NCBI RefSeq assembly: GCF_027923765.1
Contig: NZ_AP026709.1
Span: forward strand, 801,501 to 865,500
Length of the DNA stretch: 64,000 bases
Direction: 5' to 3'
From: Pseudodesulfovibrio nedwellii
GTDB taxonomy: Bacteria > Desulfobacterota > Desulfovibrionia > Desulfovibrionales > Desulfovibrionaceae
This document shows positions 44,463 to 56,335 of the stretch, one piece after another (the first letter of the stretch is position 1; every line of letters starts with the position of its first letter). The notes below the pieces were generated by a model. The model was not told the DNA's origin, did not search any database, and was given only the letters and a program-made list of their open reading frames with translations. Position numbers and translations under genes: made by a program.

Positions 44463-44493
44463 AGCCCTTACGAGAAATCGTAAGGGCTTTTTC
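44463..44493 (+). terminator. Terminator of tRNA-Asn copy 2
   Basis: Perfect 11-bp stem AGCCCTTACGA (44463-44473) with 44478-44488, loop GAAA, then a T-run. Confidence 0.9.
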
Positions 44494-44670
44494 TATGCAC
44501 GCCGTGTATAACAAGAAGCCCCTCTTTCGATTCCTTTTTTGAAGACTCAGCAAAAAAACGTATGAAGACAGATTCACCCCGCCAATCCAACACCATAAAC
44601 CTGTTTACTTTGCCTCCATGCCAAACTAAGAATGTAATATCGATAAATTGCAAGGAGCTATGAACCGACT

Positions 44671-46329
44671 ATGATCTTTTCACTTGGAGCCGGTCTTATC
44701 GGCGGACTTGGACTTTTCCTTCTCGGCATGAGACTAATGACCAAAGGACTGCGCAACGCAGCTGGCAACGCCCTGCGTTCCATCCTCGGTAAATGGACAA
44801 AGACCCCCCTCAGGGGACTTGCGTCCGGCTTCATGGTTACAGCTCTAGTCCAATCGTCCAGTGCCATCACTGTAGCGGTCATAGGTTTCGTCAATGCGGG
44901 ACTCATGACAATGCCGCAGTCTGTGGGTGTCATTTTCGGCTCCAATATTGGCACAACTGTGACCAGTTGGATCGTTGCCGCTGTCGGCGTCAGCGTCAAA
45001 GTCAAAGCTCTAGCCCTCCCCCTCATTGGCCTTGGCGCAATTCTCAGACTCACAGGTGCACATTCCCGCCGAAAACACATTGGCGATGCCCTTACCGGCT
45101 TCGGCATCTTCTTTCTTGGTATTGAAATACTGCAATCCACCTTTCAGGATCTGGGCACAGCAGTTGATCTTGCGTCATTAAACATCGGCGGCATCCCTGG
45201 AATCCTGCTTTTTGTCACTCTCGGTGCGATCCTGACTCTGCTCATGCAGAGCTCCAGCGCGGCCATGGCCATCATCCTCACTGCCGCAATGTCGGGTATC
45301 GTCACATTGGAAAGCTCTGCGGCTGCGGCCATCGGCACAAACATCGGCACAACATCAACAGCACTTTTTTCTGTTATAGGTGCTACTTACAATGCTAAAA
45401 AAGTCGCTGCAGCACATATTATTTTTAATTTAGTGACTGGCATTGTCGCCATCATGACCATCCCACTTCTACTCAAGGCCGTCAGCGTCTTATCCTCACT
45501 GGATAGTGATTATAATTTGGCAACAACACTCGCTATTTTTCATACTGTATTCAATGTGCTTGGTGTGGCTATATTTCTGCCTTTCACGTCAAAACTCGTC
45601 AATTTCCTAAATCGACATATTGGTCGGGAAGTCACCGAATTAGGTAAACCCAAATACCTTGACAACAACGTCCTTAGCACCCCTTCACTCGCCATGGATG
45701 CTTTATTTATGGAATTGGGACGGTTAGGCGAAATGACTCGTGAAGTCTGTCAAAAAGCCGTGACTTCGAAATTCCGCCACACGGATTTTATTAAAGACAA
45801 AACCGCCCTCGACACATTGATCGTCGCCATCCGTGGATACTGTGTCAAAATCCAACGACTCGACCTGCCAGATACTGTTGCGCTCAGACTCCCCGCTGCA
45901 CTTAGAGTTATTCAATATTTTAGAAAAGCCATCAATATCATTACTGAAGTTTCTCAACAGCATACACTTCTCGACCACTCACTTCCCGAGGCAACAACAG
46001 AAACTGCCCGGGCATTCAGACGGGAAGTCCGTGACATCATCAATGTGGCGCACACTCCCTGCTCTCCCGAATTTGTGGACCTGAAACAACAACTGCACCA
46101 ACTCGATGATCTGTACCACGACCTCAAAGACGATCTTTTGCGGACAGGAGCTCAAGGCCATGTGGAATTGAACACCTTGGTTTCGCTTCTCGAATACTAC
46201 TCCAGCATGCGACAAATGTGCGAACAGGCTGTCAAAGGAACGACCTATTGGGCCTTATTACGAGACATTGACCTCACATGTGCAAACGCTGATGAAGACA
46301 ATGAATACAGCTGGAAACAGGACGCATAA
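44671..46329 (+). CDS. Na+/phosphate cotransporter-family protein with PhoU-like C terminus
   Basis: A 552-residue NptA/YjbB-type transporter. Two inverted PNaS repeats carry the signature QSSSA (near residues 62 and 194), each followed by a GSNIGTT or GTNIGTT motif; about eight to nine membrane segments lie before residue 315. The C-terminal 200 residues are helical and PhoU-like (DALFMELGRLGEMTREV). It is expected to move inorganic phosphate with sodium; some family members act in efflux. The next gene starts 30 bases downstream. Confidence 0.88.
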   Translation: MIFSLGAGLIGGLGLFLLGMRLMTKGLRNAAGNALRSILGKWTKTPLRGLASGFMVTALVQSSSAITVAVIGFVNAGLMTMPQSVGVIFGSNIGTTVTSWIVAAVGVSVKVKALALPLIGLGAILRLTGAHSRRKHIGDALTGFGIFFLGIEILQSTFQDLGTAVDLASLNIGGIPGILLFVTLGAILTLLMQSSSAAMAIILTAAMSGIVTLESSAAAAIGTNIGTTSTALFSVIGATYNAKKVAAAHIIFNLVTGIVAIMTIPLLLKAVSVLSSLDSDYNLATTLAIFHTVFNVLGVAIFLPFTSKLVNFLNRHIGREVTELGKPKYLDNNVLSTPSLAMDALFMELGRLGEMTREVCQKAVTSKFRHTDFIKDKTALDTLIVAIRGYCVKIQRLDLPDTVALRLPAALRVIQYFRKAINIITEVSQQHTLLDHSLPEATTETARAFRREVRDIINVAHTPCSPEFVDLKQQLHQLDDLYHDLKDDLLRTGAQGHVELNTLVSLLEYYSSMRQMCEQAVKGTTYWALLRDIDLTCANADEDNEYSWKQDA

Positions 46330-46359
46330 ACTGATAGAAACCTCTCAGGAGATATCACC

Positions 46360-47409
46360 ATGAAAGAACGCCAAACTGCCTTGATCCTCATTGGATGCGC
46401 CATATTGCTTGCCCTCGGCTCATACCTGCTTTTGTCTGATTCCCCGGAAGAAACACCGAAGAATACGGCCCAGGTAAAACAAACGGTAGAAAAGCCAGCA
46501 CAAGCTCCCGACTGGGTGAATGGAGGCCAAGAAGCCACTCCAGACTACTCACCATCTACAGCCACTCCAGTAGACACGACCCCACCACCGGCGCCGGTTC
46601 TGATTCCTGTTGTTAAAGAACCACAGACTATCGAAATTTCAGAAGATAAAGTCGTTACTTTCACTTTTGTGGAATCATTGGCTGATTATTTCCTGCACCG
46701 TTTTCTGCCATCCGGTCCCAACGGCAAACCGACTTCACTTGCCTCTGCCATGACGCTCAACAAATATTATGGAAGAGAACTCGATGGTTTTGCAGTTTCC
46801 GGCAATGATATCCGCGCCTCACGTCGAGCAGTCCTCGACTATGCGTTCACTCCGACCATGCTCAAAACGCTCTATGAACTCTACGCCGAGGCATTTGTCG
46901 TTCATCTGGCGGATACGGCAGCTACTGACGAACGCCAATACATCGAAGGCAAAATACAGGTCATGCGCACACTGACCAATGCAGAAATTGCAGTTATGCT
47001 TCGACTGAATAGTCGCAGGATTGAACGCACTGCCACCGTATTAAGAGCCATAGGTCAACAACCTCATCTGACCGATATGGCTGGCCGATATCTTCGGGCG
47101 GTCAAGGCCGTAGAACGAGCCAATGGACAAATGCAGGTAGCACTTGCTGATGAAAAAGACACAAAAAAGGCTGGCGCTGATCTAAAACGAGCTATTTTAC
47201 AACGTCAGCAGGTCAAAGCGGAACTTCTCACACAATTAAAACAAACCTGTCATTCATGCACTGAGGCCGAACTTTTCTATTTGGCTCAATGGTCCTACCG
47301 TCGCGTTCTCAACGAACCGGAAAAGAAACTCAAAACCTTTGAAACAGCTGCAGACATTCTGGATGACCTCGCGACAAGATTTATCAACAAGGCTGACGAG
47401 TTAAAATAA
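46360..47409 (+). CDS. Unknown membrane-anchored periplasmic protein
   Basis: A 349-residue protein that I do not recognise. One N-terminal helix (about 6-25) anchors it, followed by a Thr/Pro-rich linker (about 30-85). The soluble part is mostly helical, with many Arg, Glu and Leu residues from 160 to 290 (AVMLRLNSRRIERTATVLRA) and a CHSC pair at 297-300. AGGAGA precedes the ATG. The 30-base gap after the phosphate transporter suggests one transcript. The CxxC could bind metal or be redox active. Confidence 0.75.
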   Translation: MKERQTALILIGCAILLALGSYLLLSDSPEETPKNTAQVKQTVEKPAQAPDWVNGGQEATPDYSPSTATPVDTTPPPAPVLIPVVKEPQTIEISEDKVVTFTFVESLADYFLHRFLPSGPNGKPTSLASAMTLNKYYGRELDGFAVSGNDIRASRRAVLDYAFTPTMLKTLYELYAEAFVVHLADTAATDERQYIEGKIQVMRTLTNAEIAVMLRLNSRRIERTATVLRAIGQQPHLTDMAGRYLRAVKAVERANGQMQVALADEKDTKKAGADLKRAILQRQQVKAELLTQLKQTCHSCTEAELFYLAQWSYRRVLNEPEKKLKTFETAADILDDLATRFINKADELK

Positions 47410-47490
47410 TCATTCTCACTTGTTGCCACAGCTTCGTTTTCGACTTACCGTCTTAAGCAATTAAGAAGAGTGTTGAAAAAGGAGCCACTT

Positions 47491-48873
47491 ATGTATTTCA
47501 AACAGATCACCACTCCCGGCCTCGGGTGCTTCTCTTATGTTATAGGTTGTCCCACAGCCGGAGAAATGGTTGTTGTCGACCCCAAACGAGATGTGCAGGA
47601 TTATCTGGACATCTCGCGAGATGAAGGGATGAAAATCATCCATGCCATTGATACCCATGTTCATGCGGATCACGTCTCGGGTGCTCAAGAACTAAAATCT
47701 CATACCGGTTGTGATGTCATGGTCTACGAGACTTCGCCGGTCTCATACGCTTTTACCCCACTCAAGGAAGGTGACAAACTCACCATTGGCAATGCAGGTC
47801 TCAAAGTACTGCATACCCCCGGCCATACCCCAGACGCACTATCCTTGCTCGTGACAGACTTTTCCCGTGGTAACGAGCCGTGGATGCTGCTCACAGGTGA
47901 CGTTTTGTTCGTCAATGACATTGGTCGCCCTGATTTGGTCGGCGACGCTAAACTTGATGAGCAAATTCAGAACCTCTGGAATACGCTCTATATCAAATTC
48001 AACAAATTCCCGGATAGTCTGGAAGTATTCCCGGCCCACGGAGCTGGTTCTCTATGTGGACGCGGCATGAGTTCCAAACCTAGTTCTACACTTGGTTTCG
48101 AGCGTCGCCATAATGCTATGCTCGGCTTCGATAGCTATGAAGCCTTCCATCTAGCCATGAGCCAGGAATTTCCAGCTCGTCCCAAAAGTTTTACACACAT
48201 CATCTCTACCAATGCCAATGGCGCTCCTCTGCTTGAACGCTGCCCCATGGACCTTGCCATGGACCCGTTCAAGTTTGAAGAAAAGATGCAGGATGGCGCT
48301 GTCGTTATCGATGTCCGAGACGCAGCAGCCTATGCAGGGTACCACATTCCCAGTTCCATCAATATCGGATTTGAACCAAGTCTCGCCAACTGGGTTGGCA
48401 TGGTCGTCGATCCCAAGGCAGACATATTACTCGTCGTGGATTCCAAAGAAGGCTATAATCGTATGCGTACGGAATTACACCGTATCGGATACGACAGGAT
48501 TTATGGTTACTTATCTGGCGGCATCCAGTCGTGGGTCTTCAGTGGACGTCCGGTAAATAAATTATCCATTGATTCGGCTCAAGACCTCCAAAACTGTCAG
48601 GCAGACAATAAACCACTTAGTCTAGTGGATGTTCGCACCCCGGCAGAATGGGAAGGCGGAAGAATCCCCGGTGCGAAACACATCCCGCTGGCCGATATTC
48701 TGAACGGCAAATATGACCTGTCCGAAGACGATCATCATATCCTCTACTGCGCAGGTGGTTACCGTGCCAATATAGCGGCTTCATATTTACAAAAACATGG
48801 TTTCTGGAATGTCCGCAGCTTGGCCGGAGGCTATATCGCCTGGAATAAAGCCGGTTACAGCACCGAAAAATAA
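47491..48873 (+). CDS. Metallo-beta-lactamase/double rhodanese sulfur protein (persulfide-dioxygenase-like)
   Basis: A 460-residue fusion. The N-terminal hydrolase domain has HVHADH (56-61), LHTPGHTPD and LLTGDVLFVNDIGRPD, as in ETHE1/Blh persulfide dioxygenases, which oxidise glutathione-type persulfides to sulfite. Rhodanese 1 (about 270-350) has Asp in place of the active Cys (LLVVDSKEG). Rhodanese 2 (about 370-460) has an intact loop with Cys420 (YCAGGYR). The start is ATG 47491 with AAAGGAG upstream. A sulfur-handling role suits a sulfate reducer; the exact acceptor is unknown. Confidence 0.85.
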   Translation: MYFKQITTPGLGCFSYVIGCPTAGEMVVVDPKRDVQDYLDISRDEGMKIIHAIDTHVHADHVSGAQELKSHTGCDVMVYETSPVSYAFTPLKEGDKLTIGNAGLKVLHTPGHTPDALSLLVTDFSRGNEPWMLLTGDVLFVNDIGRPDLVGDAKLDEQIQNLWNTLYIKFNKFPDSLEVFPAHGAGSLCGRGMSSKPSSTLGFERRHNAMLGFDSYEAFHLAMSQEFPARPKSFTHIISTNANGAPLLERCPMDLAMDPFKFEEKMQDGAVVIDVRDAAAYAGYHIPSSINIGFEPSLANWVGMVVDPKADILLVVDSKEGYNRMRTELHRIGYDRIYGYLSGGIQSWVFSGRPVNKLSIDSAQDLQNCQADNKPLSLVDVRTPAEWEGGRIPGAKHIPLADILNGKYDLSEDDHHILYCAGGYRANIAASYLQKHGFWNVRSLAGGYIAWNKAGYSTEK

Positions 48874-48896
48874 TCATCTTATTAAAAACAACAATG

Positions 48897-48922
48897 GCCC
48901 TGTTATTCAGGGCTTTTTTTTG
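48897..48922 (+). terminator. Terminator after the rhodanese fusion gene
   Basis: Stem GCCCTG (48897-48902) with CAGGGC (48908-48913), loop TTATT, followed by eight T. Confidence 0.88.
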
Positions 48923-48949
48923 AGTACCCACAAATCGAACGGATACTAC

Positions 48950-48982
48950 TTGCTCAACTTCTTGCGACTAAGATAATAGTCG
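48950..48982 (+). promoter_or_regulatory. Candidate promoter with overlapping inverted repeat
   Basis: TTGCTC (48950-48955) and GATAAT (48972-48977) with a 16-base spacer. CGACTA (48965-48970) and TAGTCG (48977-48982) form a 6-bp inverted repeat over the -10, a possible operator for the SpoIIAA-like gene. Confidence 0.4.
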
Positions 48983-49025
48983 ACATAATTCCAATTTGCT
49001 AAAAACATCAAAATGGAGAAAATCT

Positions 49026-49388
49026 ATGATCAACATTATTGAAATTCCTTCAACAAAGACTGTCGGAATAAAGATATCTGGAAAAATCACCAAAGACGGT
49101 ATGGAAGAAGTTATTAAAAAAGTGAAAACAACAATGGGAAAAACAGATGAACGTCTGAATATTTACGTCGAGCTCGACAAATGGGAAGGATTTACTCTTG
49201 CCGCGCTCTATGAAGATATCAAGTTCGCCCTTCCGAATATGCGTCGTTTTGCCAAAGAAGCCATTGTGACCGACAAGGGATGGATTACAAATTTGGTAAA
49301 AGTCAGCGACAAACTCTTCCCAAGTATCGAGTTACGAACGTATACCACTGAAGAAAAAGGTGAAGCCTTGATATGGATTCAGGAATAA
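49026..49388 (+). CDS. SpoIIAA/STAS-like protein
   Basis: A 120-residue single-domain protein of the SpoIIAA-like group. It begins with a short strand (MINIIEIPSTKTVGIKISGKIT), then an amphipathic helix, a strand LNIYVELDKWEGF, and ends with KVSDKLFPSIELRTYTTEEKGEALIWI. These proteins adopt a STAS-like fold and may bind lipophilic ligands. No phosphoacceptor Ser/Thr motif is obvious. GGAG precedes the ATG. It appears to be a single-gene unit. Confidence 0.78.
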   Translation: MINIIEIPSTKTVGIKISGKITKDGMEEVIKKVKTTMGKTDERLNIYVELDKWEGFTLAALYEDIKFALPNMRRFAKEAIVTDKGWITNLVKVSDKLFPSIELRTYTTEEKGEALIWIQE

Positions 49389-53389
<4,001 letters not shown>

Positions 53390-53410
53390 CGTTATATAAA
53401 ACACACAAAA

Positions 53411-53446
53411 CAAGGCCCTCTCAGTTATACTGAGAGGGCCTTGTTA
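53411..53446 (+). terminator. Terminator of the PFOR gene
   Basis: A perfect 14-bp stem (53411-53424 with 53430-53443), loop TTATA. The T-tract is short. Confidence 0.88.
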
Positions 53447-53574
53447 ATGGGCGAATAATTCTTCCTTGATTAGAAAAGAGGCAGACCCAATAAACCAGAC
53501 TCGTCAACAATACGTAAAATGGTATACACTCTTCGACACTAACTAGAATCTGTAACTGAACTTAGGAGGACGTT

Positions 53575-53937
53575 ATGCCGAATATGGACTACCCCGGACC
53601 GTGCCCCAGTTGTATGGGCATTGATGGTTGCCCGTCAGACGCAGGAAAACAGGAAGCCGTTGCCCACTACTGCAAAGGCCTTGAGATGGAGCTGAACACA
53701 TGGAAAGCCCGTTTGTATGATGTTCTGGCATCAGACAAGGGAAAAGACGTTGCAGACACCATTACCCTCATCAAATCCACCGTCAAAGAACTCGATGCCA
53801 TCGCATCAGAAATGCAGCAAACCTGCCCATCCAGTCTTGGTGCGCAGGAAAAGGTTATCGGCGGTAAGCTTGAAGACCTGAGGGTCCACTATACAAAAGC
53901 ACTTGAAGTCATAGCTCCCGGCTGGTTCGGCGGCTAA
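53575..53937 (+). CDS. Small conserved-looking cysteine-containing protein
   Basis: A 120-residue cytoplasmic protein of unknown function. Five Cys lie at the N terminus or in one later spot: CPSCMGIDGCP (first 20 residues), HYC near 33 and TCPSS near 84. The remainder is helical. The CxxC-x5-C cluster could bind zinc or an Fe-S centre. A strong AGGAGG precedes the ATG, pointing to high expression, and a 20-bp hairpin terminator follows. It lies 185 bases after PFOR; any link is only positional. Confidence 0.75.
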   Translation: MPNMDYPGPCPSCMGIDGCPSDAGKQEAVAHYCKGLEMELNTWKARLYDVLASDKGKDVADTITLIKSTVKELDAIASEMQQTCPSSLGAQEKVIGGKLEDLRVHYTKALEVIAPGWFGG

Positions 53938-53948
53938 AACAATAGCTC

Positions 53949-53997
53949 AACACAATGGAAAAGGCCGGGACAGTGTTCCGGCCTTTTCCATTGTGTT
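53949..53997 (+). terminator. Unusually long hairpin terminator
   Basis: Perfect 20-bp arms (53949-53968 with 53978-53997) and a 9-base loop. The stem includes AAAAGG/CCTTTT, so it can act as a terminator in either direction, though 20 bp is well above the usual length. Confidence 0.8.
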
Positions 53998-54094
53998 GTA
54001 AAGTTGCACAAGCTTGCCACCATTATCAGTGGCGGTTACAGTCTATAAATAAAAGGATTTCACCCAATGACACGTCCCATTTTACACTCTACCA

Positions 54095-54125
54095 ACAAAA
54101 AAACCCCGCCTTTTCAGACGGGGTG
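54095..54125 (-). terminator. Terminator of the tRNA-Lys genes (minus strand)
   Basis: Minus-strand hairpin ACCCCG...CGGGGT (54124-54119 with 54107-54102) followed by TTTTTTT. Confidence 0.8.
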
Positions 54126-54137
54126 TGATATTCAGAG

Positions 54138-54213
54138 TGGTGGGTCACCAAGGAATCGAACCTTGAACCTCCGGATTAAGAGTCCGCTGCTCTGCCAATT
54201 GAGCTAGTGACCC
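54138..54213 (-). tRNA. tRNA-Lys (anticodon CTT), copy 2 of the pair in transcription order
   Basis: A 76-base cloverleaf on the minus strand. The acceptor GGGTCAC pairs with GTGACCC, discriminator A, CCA encoded, loop CTCTTAA with anticodon CTT. It is identical to the copy at 54330-54405. An upstream TTGACA box lies at 54279-54274 with TATAGA/TAGAGA at 54258-54251. Confidence 0.97.
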
Positions 54214-54329
54214 ACTCGGTGCTGAACGTTGTTACGCTCAACGGGAAAAATCTCTATAAGTCGACGTGGAATTTGTCAACAACTAAATATTTAAGAAACC
54301 CGGTTTGAAAACGGGCATTGATCTCAGAG

Positions 54330-54405
54330 TGGTGGGTCACCAAGGAATCGAACCTTGAACCTCCGGATTAAGAGTCCGCTGCTCTGCCAATTGAGCTAGT
54401 GACCC
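54330..54405 (-). tRNA. tRNA-Lys (anticodon CTT), copy 1 of the pair in transcription order
   Basis: Identical to the copy at 54138-54213, with CCA encoded. The two repeat units, including the upstream TTGACA region, are each 142 bases long (54138-54279 and 54330-54471). Confidence 0.97.
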
Positions 54406-54444
54406 ACTCAGTGCTAAACGTTGTTGCGCTCAACGGAGAGAATA

Positions 54445-54471
54445 ACTATAAGTCAGACTTGAATTTGTCAA
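54445..54471 (-). promoter_or_regulatory. Promoter of the upstream tRNA-Lys copy
   Basis: Minus-strand TTGACA (54471-54466) followed by TATAGT (54450-54445), spacer 15, or TAGTTA at spacer 17. The same elements stand before the other copy. Confidence 0.55.
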
Positions 54472-54503
54472 CAATATTATTTTTAATTTTAACCATTTTT
54501 AAG

Positions 54504-56309
54504 ATGAAGATAACCAAGCAAATTACCACGCTGTTTTTCGCTCTACTGCTATCTCTGTTTTGGACGACTGCCCATGCACAGATATCACCCAAAAGCATCC
54601 CCATGACCACTCCGGTGGAGGCCTACAGGCTTGCCCCGGACGCATTGCTCCTAACGCTCTCTCTGAACATGGAACCAGATTGGTATACCTATGCTAACGA
54701 TCCCGGTGGCCTAGGTAAACCTACACGCCTTTCAGGGACCACGGCTTCCGATGCTGCTATTACACCGCGCTACCCAGACCCAATCGTCAAACCAGATGCC
54801 TTTGACCCTGACTCCATGGTCAACACATACAAAAGTGGAACCAAACTTTTCGCCATAGTTCCGGTTGGTAAACCAGTATTCCCAATAAAGTTGCAATTGG
54901 ACCTTCTTTTATGCCACCCGACAAAATGCGTCCCGGTTCGTCTGGACCTTACCTTTGGTGACACCAGCCTTGATATTGCGACTCTACCGCTTGCAGATAA
55001 ACAACCATGGTGGAATACATTTAAACAATTAACCCAACAAACCACGGCACAACCAGCCGAGGCCGTCACTGATTCCACGCAAACAACAATGGTGGAATGG
55101 CAATTTACTCCAACGTATCTCCAGCCCGGACTAGAAGTGGCGAGCTTGCTGTCTGCCATACTCATGGGATTGTTGGCTGGGCTTATACTGAACATTATGC
55201 CCTGCGTCCTGCCCGTGGTAAGCCTCAAGCTCTCTGCCCTTCTTGGCGCAAGCACATCCACAAACGGCAAAGACCCCATCGCCGCATTTCGCGAACACAA
55301 CCTCTTTTTCGTCTTAGGCGTCCTCAGCTTCTTCCTCTTTCTCGCCATTGTACTTGGAGCAACAGGTCAAGCGTGGGGAGCGTTGTTTCAATATCGGTGG
55401 CTTGTCCTTGGCATAGCCGCCATCATGGGAGCACTCAGCCTCAGTCTGTTCGGATTATTTCATCTGCCAGTCATTGATTTAAAATTCGGTACAGGGCACG
55501 CCAATCCTCGCAAACAGGCCTTTTTCACAGGCATGCTGACCACACTCCTTGCAACACCCTGTAGTGGCCCGTTCCTGGGCGGCGTGCTTGGTTGGGCGCT
55601 TATTCAAGGACCACTGGTCATTGTCATTGTTTTCATCTCCATCGGTATCGGCATGTCCAGCCCATACCTCTTGTTGATCCTCAATCCAAAACTCGCCCGC
55701 TTTCTGCCAAAATCAGGCCCATGGATTGAATATGTGGAAAAAGGTATCGCCTTCTTCCTTCTGGGCACAGCCTTCTACTTAGTCGCCATCGCCATTGGCA
55801 GCGAAAGCTTGCGTATTCTGGCCCCACTCTGGGCTGTTCTACTTGGTGGTTGGCTATGGGTACGCACCCAATCTATCAAAGCGACATCGCGCTGGGGCGT
55901 TCGCGTAGGTGCACTGATTCTACTGGCAGCCTCTATTATATGGACGATGCCGTCCTCAGTTGAAAACAACCCATGGACTCCATTTGCCCCCATAACTGTT
56001 CAACAAAGCATGGGCAAAGAGCTTCTGCTTTTAGATTTCACAGCTGACTGGTGCCCCACCTGCAAAGTATTGGAAGCAACTGTTATGACAGACAAAAACG
56101 TCAGTCGTTGGAAAAAGGAATATTCTATTAAATTCATCAAGGTCGACATGACTGAACGTGACGCTGAAGCCGAGGCTTTACTTAAAGCTCTGGGAAGCAG
56201 AAGCATCCCCACAGCAGCCATTTTCACAAAAAACGATCCATCGTCACCAATAGTCCTTCGCGATCTCTTCACGGTAGACCAACTTGAAAACATCATGAAA
56301 TCGCTATAG
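54504..56309 (+). CDS. dsbD: Thiol:disulfide interchange protein DsbD
   Basis: A 601-residue reductant conduit across the inner membrane. The signal peptide ends at AHA (about residue 22). The periplasmic alpha domain has a CHPTKC pair. The eight-helix beta domain has NIMPCVLPVVSLK and TPCSGPFLGG, each with one of the two membrane Cys. The C-terminal thioredoxin-like domain has DWCPTC. Electrons pass from cytoplasmic thioredoxin to periplasmic substrates, including cytochrome c assembly. The start is ATG 54504, though no clear Shine-Dalgarno is seen; the longer frame would begin inside the tRNA-Lys gene. Confidence 0.9.
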   Translation: MKITKQITTLFFALLLSLFWTTAHAQISPKSIPMTTPVEAYRLAPDALLLTLSLNMEPDWYTYANDPGGLGKPTRLSGTTASDAAITPRYPDPIVKPDAFDPDSMVNTYKSGTKLFAIVPVGKPVFPIKLQLDLLLCHPTKCVPVRLDLTFGDTSLDIATLPLADKQPWWNTFKQLTQQTTAQPAEAVTDSTQTTMVEWQFTPTYLQPGLEVASLLSAILMGLLAGLILNIMPCVLPVVSLKLSALLGASTSTNGKDPIAAFREHNLFFVLGVLSFFLFLAIVLGATGQAWGALFQYRWLVLGIAAIMGALSLSLFGLFHLPVIDLKFGTGHANPRKQAFFTGMLTTLLATPCSGPFLGGVLGWALIQGPLVIVIVFISIGIGMSSPYLLLILNPKLARFLPKSGPWIEYVEKGIAFFLLGTAFYLVAIAIGSESLRILAPLWAVLLGGWLWVRTQSIKATSRWGVRVGALILLAASIIWTMPSSVENNPWTPFAPITVQQSMGKELLLLDFTADWCPTCKVLEATVMTDKNVSRWKKEYSIKFIKVDMTERDAEAEALLKALGSRSIPTAAIFTKNDPSSPIVLRDLFTVDQLENIMKSL

Positions 56310-56335
56310 TACTCCAACAAAACAAGGAGCCTTCA

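Noticed and set aside
44468-44653. 61-codon frame on the minus strand before the phosphate transporter
   Set aside because: It starts with TTG without a ribosome site and runs into the tRNA-Asn terminator. The composition looks somewhat protein-like, but there is no support beyond the open frame.
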